A stretch of 9,654 bases of DNA from positions 1-9,654 of the forward strand of contig JAQXNW010000132.1 in assembly GCA_029098205.1 (NCBI GenBank). Direction: 5' to 3'. Of this stretch, positions 1 to 6,411 are shown piece by piece. The first letter of the stretch is position 1; every line of letters begins with the position of its first letter. A program made the position numbers and the translations under genes. The notes below the pieces were generated by a model, which saw only the letters and a list, made by a program, of their open reading frames with translations, was not told the DNA's origin and searched no databases. The DNA is from Eubacteriales bacterium (GTDB lineage: Bacteria; Bacillota; Clostridia; Peptostreptococcales; Anaerovoracaceae).

Positions 1-21
1 GATTCCAGGCTTTGACAGCAG

Positions 22-1437
22 TTATGAAAGTTTTTTCTTCTTTTCTTCTGCCTGTTCTTTCAGATAGAATTTGTCCTTTGAGTGGAAAAATTCCTGATGG
101 CATTCAATGACATCCCGGTGCATCAGAAGGATCGCGATGACATTGACGATGACAACCAGGCCAAGCGAAAGGTCCAGGAAATTCCAGAGATACGTGGCCG
201 CGCCCACTGCGCCGACTGGAATCAGAAGAATGCAGATGACCCGGTAGACCAAGCTGGCTTTTGTCGTCTTGAAAATGTATTCAGCCTGTTTTTCTCCGTA
301 CCAGATCAAAACGATGAGAGTGGAAAATACGAACATCATCATGCTGATGGAGACAAGGTAGCCGCCGAACTTCCCGAAATGCGCGGAAAACGCGAGCGTG
401 GTGATATCGGCTCCGGACATTTCTCTTGTCGCTTTGCTGTCAAAGATGCCGGAGGAAAGACAGACAAGAGCTGTACAGGAGCAGATGATAATCGTGTCCA
501 GAAATACTTCTGTGATACCCCAGAGTCCCTGGCGGGAAGGATGATCCGTTGTTGCTGTCGAATGTGCGATCGCCGCGGTTCCGACACCGGATTCATTCGA
601 GTAGAGTCCTCTCGCAAATCCGTAACGGATGGCAGTCGCGATTGAGGATCCCAGCATTCCTCCTGCAGCTGCCCGCGGGACAAAGGCGTATTTGAAGATC
701 ATCCCGAATACGGCCGGGATTTTCGTAATGTTCATGCAGATAATGATAATGGAGCCGCCGATATAGAAGATCGACATGATCGGAACCATTTTTTCCGTGA
801 AGGTTCCGAGTGTCTTAATACCGCCGATAAGAACAAGAGCGGCGGCAATCATGACAATGATCCCGACAGCAATCGCCGGCGCTTCGAAGGAGGTCTTTAC
901 AGAGGCAGCCAGCTGATTGGTCTGCGTCATGGAACTGATCGCGACTTCAATCATCAGGAAAATAGCAAAAAGTGAGGCCAGCCACTTTGCGTGGAGTCCT
1001 TTTGTAATGTATTTCTGCGGTCCTCCGTCCCATTCTCCTTTTTCATTTCTGTCACGGTACTTAACCGCGAGAACGATTTCCGAGTATTTCAGGGACATAG
1101 CCATCAGTGCGATGAGCCACATCCAGAAGACGGCGCCCGGTCCTCCGGATACAATCGCAATCGGGACGCCGGCGATGTTCCCGGCGCCGACCGTGCAGGC
1201 GACGGCGGACGTCAGCGCCTGAAAAGCGGTTAAAGTTCCTTCGCCCTTGACTTCTTCCTTTGTCTTTTTAAAGGAAGCGCCCAGGGTATGGCTCAGAATA
1301 TATCCGAGTTTCCGGAATTGGAAGAAGCCCAGCCGGATGGACATGTAAATACTGGCGATGACGAGCAGGATCATGATCGGGATGCCCCAGAGCCAGTTGG
1401 AAAAAACAACGACTTTATCGGCAATGACAGTCAGCAT
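22..1437 (-). CDS. Sodium:alanine/glycine symporter, AGCS family
   Basis: This is a 471-residue integral membrane protein expected to import alanine, glycine or similar small amino acids with Na+ (or H+). Family signatures are clear: GAGNIAGV at about residues 84-91, GGPGAVFWMW at 98-107, and the long conserved block from GFARGLYSNESGVG (about 273) to TTDHP (about 300). Hydrophobic segments run along the whole length, and the C-terminal tail is charged (EEKKKK). Length is normal for the family. The usual GGPMYYI motif reads GGPQKYI at about 138-144, a small deviation that might alter substrate preference. The ATG is preceded by AAGAAGGAAA, a good ribosome binding site. It lies 55 bases downstream of the M20 amidohydrolase on the same strand with no terminator between, so the two are probably co-transcribed: one frees an amino acid, the other imports amino acids. 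Substrate is inferred, not visible. Confidence 0.93.
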   Translation of the reverse strand: MLTVIADKVVVFSNWLWGIPIMILLVIASIYMSIRLGFFQFRKLGYILSHTLGASFKKTKEEVKGEGTLTAFQALTSAVACTVGAGNIAGVPIAIVSGGPGAVFWMWLIALMAMSLKYSEIVLAVKYRDRNEKGEWDGGPQKYITKGLHAKWLASLFAIFLMIEVAISSMTQTNQLAASVKTSFEAPAIAVGIIVMIAAALVLIGGIKTLGTFTEKMVPIMSIFYIGGSIIIICMNITKIPAVFGMIFKYAFVPRAAAGGMLGSSIATAIRYGFARGLYSNESGVGTAAIAHSTATTDHPSRQGLWGITEVFLDTIIICSCTALVCLSSGIFDSKATREMSGADITTLAFSAHFGKFGGYLVSISMMMFVFSTLIVLIWYGEKQAEYIFKTTKASLVYRVICILLIPVGAVGAATYLWNFLDLSLGLVVIVNVIAILLMHRDVIECHQEFFHSKDKFYLKEQAEEKKKKLS

Positions 1438-1492
1438 ATGAATTTTCCTTCTTTCTTTTATTATCGTCGAATGTTTTGAAAGTGGATTTCGG

Positions 1493-2656
1493 TCAGAAAC
1501 CCAGATATTTCCGTACCAGATTCATCTGAATCTGAACCGCGATCGGAAGACTGTCTTCATCAATCGTGAAGTGCGAATTGTGGTGTTCGTAGATACTCCC
1601 GGCTTTTTCACTCCGTGTTCCGATAAAATAGTAGACGCCGGGACGTTGCTGCGAGAATTCCGCGAAATCGTCGCCGATCATGGTGCTGACGCCTTCCGTG
1701 CGGACGTTTTCACGTCCGATGACATCGGACGCCGCTTCGATCAGGATCTTCGTCATGTCCGGATCGTTCATGAGCGTGGAATTTCCGCATTTGAACGATA
1801 TGTCGCAGGTGCAGTGATAGGCTTCGCAGATTTTTTCGCAGAGCTCCGCGAAGCGGTTACGAACTTCATCGTCGCCGTCATGAAGGCAGCGGATGGATCC
1901 TGCGAGGCGGACTTCGTCCGGAATGATGATGTCCTTGTCTCCGCCGTGAATCTGGCCGAAGGCAATTGTGGTCGGAGTCAGTGCGTTGATCTCTGAGGAA
2001 ACCATGTATTCCGCCGCTTCGATCACCTTCGCGGCGACCAGAATAGGGCTGATGGCCATGTGCGGCGCCCCGCCGTGCCCGCCTTTTCCGTGGATCGTGA
2101 GATAAAAATACCAGCTTGACGCCATAATCGCGCCCGGAACCACACCGATCATACCCGTCGGAATCGGGGACCAGAGATGGAATCCGCAGACAGCGTCCGG
2201 ATTGTCGTCCAGTGCACCGTCGTCGATCATCAGCTGCGCGCCGGCGTCCTCTTCGTTCTTCTGAAAGAGCATGACGACGGTACCGGGGATTTCATCTTTA
2301 TGACGCGCGAGAAGCTTCGCGGTCGTAAGATGAATCGTGAGATGCCCATCGTGTCCGCAGGCGTGCATGACGCCCGGATTTTCAGACGCAAAGGGAAGAT
2401 CGGTTTCTTCTGTGACAGGGAGCGCATCCTCGTCGCAGCGAAGAAGAATTGTCTTCCCGGGCTTTCCTCCCTTTAGGACACCGATGACGCCGGTGTCTGA
2501 GCAGCGGCGGACCTGATATCCAAGATCTTTTAGTCTTTGTTCTGCGATGCCGGACGTCCGGATTTCATGAAGCCCAAGTTCCGGAGGGCGGTGAAAGTCC
2601 CGCCGCATCTCAATCATCTCATCTTTCAGATCGAGAATTTCCTGACTGATTTTCAA
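1493..2656 (-). CDS. M20 family amidohydrolase (N-acyl-amino-acid type)
   Basis: This is a cytoplasmic metallopeptidase-like enzyme, no signal peptide, that should hydrolyse an N-acyl amino acid or related amide to a free amino acid. With the start chosen here it has 387 residues, typical of the family. Visible motifs are DEDALP at about 76-81, the metal-binding HACGHDGH at 98-105, the Glu pair in QKNEEDAG at about 135-136, FHLW at about 159-162, and HNSHF at about 359-363, all expected for a dinuclear metal centre. The Glu-pair region reads FQKNEEDAG instead of the more common FQPAEEGGGG, as in a clostridial subgroup I recall. I prefer the TTG start at 2656: GAGGAGG lies just upstream at good spacing and the protein then begins LKISQEI. 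The in-frame ATG at 2695 adds 13 residues without a comparable binding site. First gene of a likely operon with the AGCS symporter. Exact acyl substrate unknown. Confidence 0.92.
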   Translation of the reverse strand: MKISQEILDLKDEMIEMRRDFHRPPELGLHEIRTSGIAEQRLKDLGYQVRRCSDTGVIGVLKGGKPGKTILLRCDEDALPVTEETDLPFASENPGVMHACGHDGHLTIHLTTAKLLARHKDEIPGTVVMLFQKNEEDAGAQLMIDDGALDDNPDAVCGFHLWSPIPTGMIGVVPGAIMASSWYFYLTIHGKGGHGGAPHMAISPILVAAKVIEAAEYMVSSEINALTPTTIAFGQIHGGDKDIIIPDEVRLAGSIRCLHDGDDEVRNRFAELCEKICEAYHCTCDISFKCGNSTLMNDPDMTKILIEAASDVIGRENVRTEGVSTMIGDDFAEFSQQRPGVYYFIGTRSEKAGSIYEHHNSHFTIDEDSLPIAVQIQMNLVRKYLGF

Positions 2657-2756
2657 TGCAAAGCCTCCTCTGAAGCGCCGTATTATTTCGGTCAATATAA
2701 AACGGCTGATAATAAAGATTGATAATTTTGAAAAAACAGACTATTTGTTGAATTTG

Positions 2757-2785
2757 AGTTTATTCCTTTGACAGCGGTTAGTCAA
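2757..2785 (-). promoter_or_regulatory. Candidate sigma-A promoter for the M20-symporter operon
   Basis: On the minus strand TTGACT (2785-2780) is followed after exactly 17 bases by TAAACT (2762-2757). The -35 matches consensus at 5 of 6 positions and the -10 at 4 of 6. Transcription would start near 2750, giving a leader of about 95 bases before the TTG start at 2656. The -35 overlaps one arm of the dyad at 2781-2795, so a protein bound there would block it. Prediction from sequence only. Confidence 0.5.
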
Positions 2786-2795
2786 GAGGCTTGAC
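2781..2795. promoter_or_regulatory. Perfect dyad GTCAAG-AGG-CTTGAC, possible shared operator
   Basis: A perfect 6-base inverted repeat with a 3-base centre sits between two divergent promoters. It overlaps the -35 of the minus-strand promoter and ends 9 bases before the -35 of the plus-strand promoter. That position suits a regulator controlling both the amidohydrolase-symporter operon and the hydrolase. I cannot name the protein. Part of the symmetry arises because each arm contains a TTGAC sequence, so it could also be a by-product of overlapping -35-like elements. Confidence 0.4.
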
Positions 2796-2804
2796 TGGAT
2801 TTTA

Positions 2805-2833
2805 TTGACGGAAGTTGATGAATTTGATATATA
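2805..2833 (+). promoter_or_regulatory. Candidate sigma-A promoter for the carbon-nitrogen hydrolase
   Basis: TTGACG (2805-2810) and TATATA (2828-2833) are separated by 17 bases, a near-ideal housekeeping promoter. Transcription would start near 2840, leaving a leader of about 120 bases before the ATG at 2963. That leader contains the stacked hairpins described separately. Confidence 0.6.
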
Positions 2834-2863
2834 GGTGATAGGAAATAAAATACTGTAGGGAAA

Positions 2864-2931
2864 GCCGTACGGATTCTGCACGGCCCCTGCCACTGGCGGG
2901 GGCCTGTTTGTTCACAGGAATATGTTTTTTT
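2864..2931 (+). promoter_or_regulatory. Leader with three overlapping hairpins, attenuator-like
   Basis: Three hairpins follow each other. A is GCCGT (2864-2868) with ACGGC (2880-2884). B is GGCCCCTGCC (2882-2891) with GGCGGGGGCC (2895-2904), ten pairs including one wobble and a 3-base loop. C is CCTGT (2903-2907) with ACAGG (2914-2918), followed 6 bases later by seven Ts (2925-2931). B shares three bases with A and two with C, so it excludes both. B is by far the strongest and is followed by TGTTTGTT, so it could act as an intrinsic terminator, with A (plus C) as the alternative fold. The section from AGGGAA (2857-2862) to GCCACTG (2889-2895) resembles the cobalamin riboswitch core, but I cannot complete that fold. 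The pairings are visible; regulation by them is inference. Confidence 0.45.
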
Positions 2932-2962
2932 ACAGAGGTATGCTGCCTGGAAAGGAGCGGAT

Positions 2963-3868
2963 ATGCGGATTGCACTGGCGCAGATGGCGATGAGCGCGGA
3001 TGAAAAAGAAAATCTGATACGGAGCCTTAAACTCCTGGAAGAAGCGGAAGAAGGAGGCGCGGATCTCATTCTTTATCCGGAAGTGCAGCTGACGCCGTTT
3101 TTCGCGCAGTTTCCGGCGAATATCGGCGGGTGCTGCGGAGGCGGTACAGGGCCAAGGGCTTTGTCGGCCAGGAATAATCCGTCGGAAGAGAGTGTAGAAG
3201 AGAGTACAGAAGAGGGAAAGCCTTTCGATTCGGCAGAGGCGCATTACCCGGGTGAGGGAATCCCGGAGATTAAAGCGTTCCGTAAGCTCTGCCGGAAGCA
3301 TGCGATCATGGCGTCGCCGAATTTCTATTATGAGGAAAATGGGAAAAATTACGACGCGAGCTTTCTGATCGACCGGAACGGCGATGTGACCGGCGTTCAG
3401 AAGATGGTTCATATCGTTGAGGTGCCGCAGTTTTATGAGCAGGATTACTACACGCCGTCGGATGATGGATTTCATGTATTTGAGACGGACGCCGGGCGGA
3501 TCGGGGTTGTCGTGTGCTTTGACCGTCATTATCCGGAGAGTGTCCGGACGGAAGCCGTCATGGGCGCGGAGCTCGTGCTGATTCCGACGGCGAATGTCAA
3601 GGCGGAGCCAATAGAACTGTTCGAGCAGGAGGTGCGCGTCCAGGCGTATCAGAATGAATGCTTCATCGCCATGTGCAACCGGACGGGCCGCGAGGCCGGT
3701 ATGGATTTCTGCGGGCGGTCGGTTGTGATCGGTCCGGACGGTGACATATGCGCGCGGGCCGGGGAAGGGGAGGAGCTTCTTTTCGCGGATATAGACATCG
3801 GACGTGTCTCCCGCACGAGGGAGCAGAGGCCGTATCTTTCGCTGCGCCGGCCAGAATGGTATCGATAA
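2963..3868 (+). CDS. Carbon-nitrogen hydrolase (nitrilase superfamily)
   Basis: This is a 301-residue cytoplasmic amidase-like enzyme that should cleave a C-N bond in an amide or N-carbamoyl compound. The Glu-Lys-Cys triad is recognisable: E40 in LYPEVQLTPF, K147 in VQKMVHI, and C185 in VVVCFDRHYPES. The last motif and the overall pattern resemble N-carbamoylputrescine amidase or beta-ureidopropionase branches, but the substrate cannot be read from the sequence. Residues about 51-95 form an extra Gly/Cys-rich and acidic stretch, including a small tandem repeat, between the E40 strand and the helix starting near HYPGEGIPEI; most relatives are shorter there. AAAGGAG lies 6 bases before the ATG. 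It is transcribed alone, divergently from the M20-symporter pair, and ends at a terminator. Context suggests a role in nitrogen or amino-acid-amide scavenging. Confidence 0.9.
   Translation: MRIALAQMAMSADEKENLIRSLKLLEEAEEGGADLILYPEVQLTPFFAQFPANIGGCCGGGTGPRALSARNNPSEESVEESTEEGKPFDSAEAHYPGEGIPEIKAFRKLCRKHAIMASPNFYYEENGKNYDASFLIDRNGDVTGVQKMVHIVEVPQFYEQDYYTPSDDGFHVFETDAGRIGVVVCFDRHYPESVRTEAVMGAELVLIPTANVKAEPIELFEQEVRVQAYQNECFIAMCNRTGREAGMDFCGRSVVIGPDGDICARAGEGEELLFADIDIGRVSRTREQRPYLSLRRPEWYR
3185..3220 (+). repeat. Three imperfect in-frame 12-base repeats
   Basis: Three consecutive 12-mers, GAAGAGAGTGTA, GAAGAGAGTACA and GAAGAGGGAAAG, encode EESV, EEST and EEGK (residues 75-86 of the hydrolase). 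The unit is a multiple of three, so copy number changes would keep the reading frame. It lies in the extra loop of the enzyme. Confidence 0.7.
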
Positions 3869-3905
3869 CCGGAAAGGTTCCGGCAGGAAGAGGTTATATA
3901 TGAAC

Positions 3906-3945
3906 AGGGACATCGTCCGCTCTAACGATGCCCCTGAATTTTTTT
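3906..3945 (+). terminator. Intrinsic terminator of the hydrolase gene
   Basis: AGGGACATCG (3906-3915) pairs with CGATGCCCCT (3926-3935), ten positions with one A-C mismatch and a 10-base loop, followed by GAA and seven Ts (3939-3945). The T-tract overlaps the stop codon of the convergent YeiH-family gene. Read from the other strand the same hairpin has only a weak T-tail, so termination for YeiH is less certain. Confidence 0.7.
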
Positions 3946-4981
3946 ACCATATTCCCATAACCTTCTGCATGAGAAGGCTGACAGCCGTGATGCCGATCCA
4001 GCAGCATCCGCCCAGTAATATCGGTTTTCCGCCGGACTTGATCAGCTTGATTACATTGCTGTTTAAGCCGATAGCGGCCATCGCCATTACAATGAAGAAC
4101 TTGCTGAGTTCCTTAAGCGGGGCGAATATTTCCGAAGGTGCTCCGCATTTCAGCGATACCGTCGTAATTACCGACGCAAAAATGAAGTATACGATGAACA
4201 TCGGAAAGGCTCTTCGGAAGCTGAAGCCGTTCGTATGGCTTCCGTCTTTTTCCGCTTCCTTTGCCCTGAGAAAGGCAAGCACAAGTGTAATCGGAATGAT
4301 TGCGAGCGTTCTTGTTAGTTTTACAGTCACGGCTTTGTCCAGAGTTTGGCTTCCCAGATTCCACATGCTGTCCCAGGTGGATGCGGCGGCCGTAACCGAT
4401 GACGTATCGTTCACGGCTGTTCCGGCAAATATCCCGAAGCTTTCTCCCGACGCCGTGCTGAATCCGAGCGCCTTTCCGATGGCCGGGAACAGCAGCGCTG
4501 CGAGGACGTTGAAGAAAAAAATCACGGATATTGCCTGGGCGACGTCGTCATCGTCCGCGTCGATGACGGGTGCCGCTGCTGCAATGGCCGATCCTCCGCA
4601 AATGGAGGATCCCACTCCGATCAGCGTCGAAATATTCCTGTCTATCTGCATCGCTTTGTGAAGCAGCCACGCAAGAATCAGCGATGCAGATATCGTGCAT
4701 ACAATAATAGGAAGGGACTGTTTTCCGGTTTTCATGACTACGGATAAATTCATGCCAAAACCAAGAAGCACGACGGCTGTCTGAAGAATAACCTTTGACG
4801 TGAATTTTATCCCGGCTTCTGCACCCTTCTTGTCATTCCAGAACAAGGCAAGGGTCATTCCGGCGATGATTGAAATTACTGCGCCGCCGATTACGGGAAA
4901 CACTTTCCCGAGGAGCCAGGAAGGCACCGCGATCAGGAAGCATACCAGGATTCCCATGCCGTTCTTTTTTATAAATTCCAT
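3944..4981 (-). CDS. YeiH-family (UPF0324) putative sulfate exporter-type membrane protein
   Basis: This 345-residue polytopic membrane protein belongs to the UPF0324/YeiH family, often labelled putative sulfate exporter; a transport role is assumed and the substrate is unproven. Family motifs are GVGSSICGGSAIAA at about 122-135, the acidic ADDDD cluster at about 142-146, GTAVNDTSSVTAAA at about 187-200, KLTRTL at about 221-226 and MAAIGLNSNV near 301-310. About ten hydrophobic segments are evident and length matches the E. coli relative (about 349 residues). AAGGAG stands 8 bases before the ATG. It is divergent from a LysR-type gene, the same arrangement as yeiH with yeiE, which suggests control by that regulator. 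Here the regulator carries a frameshift, so the control may be lost or altered. The gene converges on the hydrolase terminator. Confidence 0.9.
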   Translation of the reverse strand: MEFIKKNGMGILVCFLIAVPSWLLGKVFPVIGGAVISIIAGMTLALFWNDKKGAEAGIKFTSKVILQTAVVLLGFGMNLSVVMKTGKQSLPIIVCTISASLILAWLLHKAMQIDRNISTLIGVGSSICGGSAIAAAAPVIDADDDDVAQAISVIFFFNVLAALLFPAIGKALGFSTASGESFGIFAGTAVNDTSSVTAAASTWDSMWNLGSQTLDKAVTVKLTRTLAIIPITLVLAFLRAKEAEKDGSHTNGFSFRRAFPMFIVYFIFASVITTVSLKCGAPSEIFAPLKELSKFFIVMAMAAIGLNSNVIKLIKSGGKPILLGGCCWIGITAVSLLMQKVMGIW

Positions 4982-5036
4982 ATGATTTTCTCCTTTTTCT
5001 TTTTCCTTTGTTTCGGTGACTGTAATTATAGCTGCC

Positions 5037-5073
5037 TTTTCTTAATACGAAAAATTATATATTATAATATAAT
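5037..5073. promoter_or_regulatory. AT-rich divergent control region with LysR-type inverted repeats
   Basis: Between the YeiH-family gene and lysR there are two back-to-back dyads. TTTTC (5037-5041) faces GAAAA (5049-5053) across 7 bases. ATTATAT (5054-5060) faces ATATAAT (5067-5073) across 6 bases. Spacings of this sort fit the T-N11-A pattern bound by LysR-type regulators. TATAAT occurs on the plus strand at 5063-5068 and 5068-5073, and on the minus strand at 5066-5061 and 5059-5054, but I see no good -35 partner. Activator-dependent promoters often look like this. The remaining stretch to 5247 is GC-rich leader sequence. Confidence 0.45.
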
Positions 5074-5247
5074 CATGATATTTTATTATCGTTATATCGC
5101 TGGACCGGCTGGACTGGGAAAAAGGAGAACCCCGGCCGATCGAGAAGCGCGCCGGCAGGGCAGTGATTCAGGCGATCGGATCGGATGAAGACCGGCAGAA
5201 GCAGCGCTTCAGACAAGGGAGCAGCGCGCCGACATCAGGGGAAAAGT

Positions 5248-6136
5248 ATGCTTAATTTCAGAATCGATACATTTTTATGCGTATGCAGAAACATGAATTT
5301 CACGCATGCCGCAGAGGAACTCAATATAACCCAACCTGCCGTATCGCAGCACATCCATTATCTCGAGAAGGAGTATGGCACGAAGCTTTTTCTGCAGAAT
5401 GGGAAAAAACTCGAACTGACGGAAAGCGGGAAGATACTGTTTCGGAAGATGAATCAGATGAAGAATGATGAGGAGAGGCTGAAAAGAGAACTTTCCTCTT
5501 CCGCATCCTATAGAAAAGTTTCCTTCGGAGTCACGATGACAATCGGTGAATATGTGATCTCTGGTCCCGTCAGCCATTACATTCAGGGTCACCCGGACAC
5601 AGACTTTGTCATTCACTTCGGAAATACAGCGGAGCTGCTCCGGGATCTTCGGGATGGAGTCATTGATTTTGCGCTGGTGGAAGGATATTATCCCGAAGAC
5701 GTATATGAAACGATTCTTTATCGAAGTGAGAAATTTATACCGGTATGCGCATCCTCGCACACGTTCAGGACAAAGCCGGAGAAGCTCAGCGATCTTTTTT
5801 CCGAGCGGCTCCTTACTTATAAGGGAACCGGGTTCCGGCACCCGGAGCATTCTCGAACGGTTTCTTGCTGCCGAAAATCATGGAACAGACAGTTTTTCGC
5901 ATTACATTCAGGTCGAAAACATGCACACCATCATACAGTTTCTGTGCCGGGACTGCGGAATCAGCTTTCTGTATAAGGCAGCTGTCGAGGAGGAACTCAA
6001 TCAGGGAATTCTGAAGGAAATACCGCTTAAAGATTTTTCGATTGTGCATGACTTCACCTTCCTATGGCCGAAGGGCAGCGTTTTCTCCGACGAGATCAAA
6101 GAAGCCTGCGAAAGTATCATTCGCGCCGGCCGCTGA
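5248..6136 (+). pseudogene. LysR-type transcriptional regulator, frameshifted (YeiE/CysL-like)
   Basis: Regulators of this type bind the divergent promoter and sense a small ligand. The N-terminal winged helix is intact: residues 1-60 include FTHAAEELNITQPAVSQHI and LEKEYGTKLF. Translation in this frame reads well to SDLFSERLLTY near 5820. The rest of the ligand-binding domain continues in the next frame as LLIREPGSGTRSILERFL to the TGA at 6134-6136. The two parts join with a one-base surplus somewhere in about 5795-5823, for example in the six-T run 5795-5800 or in ACTTAT. Removing one base gives 295 residues, the normal family length, with the REPGSGTR motif in place. Everything else looks conserved, so the lesion is either recent or a sequencing error. 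Unrepaired, the frame runs to a stop at 5976, giving a 242-residue protein without a proper second half. The ATG at 5248 has AGGGGA upstream; the in-frame ATG at 5185 would add 21 residues unlike the family. Confidence 0.85.
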
Positions 6137-6147
6137 GCGGCATTTTT
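6129..6147 (+). terminator. Short intrinsic terminator of lysR
   Basis: GCCGC (6129-6133) pairs with GCGGC (6137-6141) and the three-base loop is the TGA stop codon itself. A single A and five Ts follow. The stem is short but all G-C. It separates lysR from the rpmH promoter. Confidence 0.5.
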
Positions 6148-6173
6148 AAAGCATTTTAAGTACCCGAAATGAA

Positions 6174-6203
6174 TTGACAGTAAAACAGGAAATAACGTAT
6201 AAT
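6174..6203 (+). promoter_or_regulatory. Strong sigma-A promoter for the rpmH block
   Basis: A perfect TTGACA (6174-6179) and a perfect TATAAT (6198-6203) are 18 bases apart. Transcription would begin near 6210, giving a leader of about 63 bases before rpmH. Such a consensus promoter fits high expression of ribosomal protein L34 and the genes behind it. Confidence 0.88.
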
Positions 6204-6215
6204 ATCTAGACGTAT

Positions 6216-6237
6216 GTGCATTGGAATTCAGATGCAC
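6216..6237 (+). promoter_or_regulatory. Hairpin near the 5' end of the rpmH transcript
   Basis: GTGCAT (6216-6221) pairs with ATGCAC (6232-6237) across a 10-base loop and can be extended by an A-T and a G-T pair. It starts a few bases after the predicted transcription start. A 5' terminal stem may protect the mRNA from decay; there is no T-tract, so it is not a terminator. Confidence 0.4.
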
Positions 6238-6272
6238 GTTGGATATTTCTTTAATTTAGGGAGGATAAAAAA

Positions 6273-6407
6273 ATGAAACAGACATTCCAGCCGAAGAAGA
6301 GACAGAGAAGCAAAGAACATGGATTCCGCAAGAGAATGGCTACGAAGAACGGAAGAAACGTACTTAAGAGAAGAAGACTGAAGGGAAGAAAGCAGCTTAG
6401 CGCTTAG
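6273..6407 (+). CDS. rpmH: 50S ribosomal protein L34
   Basis: This 44-residue, strongly basic protein is the large-subunit ribosomal protein L34. The start MKQTFQPKKRQRSKEHGFRK and the end KGRKQLSA are unmistakable, and the length is standard. AGGGAGG lies 9-10 bases before the ATG. It is the first gene after the consensus promoter, and rnpA follows 4 bases after its stop, the near-universal bacterial arrangement. What is unusual is on the other side: dnaA and the replication origin usually lie next to rpmH in Firmicutes, but here a frameshifted lysR does. Confidence 0.97.
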   Translation: MKQTFQPKKRQRSKEHGFRKRMATKNGRNVLKRRRLKGRKQLSA

Positions 6408-6411
6408 CAAT

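Noticed and set aside
2930..3913. 327-residue open frame on the minus strand
   Set aside because: It is the reverse shadow of the carbon-nitrogen hydrolase, which has a full catalytic triad; the shadow is Arg/His-rich with no recognisable domain or ribosome binding site.
3804..4661. 285-residue open frame on the plus strand
   Set aside because: It runs through the hydrolase end and terminator and then antisense to the YeiH-family gene, whose motifs are clear. It is a composition shadow.
4982..5188. 68-codon ORF MIFSFFFFL... on the plus strand
   Set aside because: It starts inside the reverse complement of the YeiH ribosome binding site and crosses the AT-rich promoter zone; the hydrophobic start is only poly-pyrimidine sequence.
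5795..5820. Programmed ribosomal frameshift in lysR at the six-T run
   Set aside because: A -1 slip on the T run leads to the wrong frame; the second half lies in +1. LysR regulators are not known to use programmed frameshifting, so a mutation or sequence error is the simpler explanation.
6137..6272. Replication origin beside rpmH
   Set aside because: Position suggested it, but there is no cluster of DnaA boxes and no dnaA; AT-rich bases here are explained by the promoter and leader.
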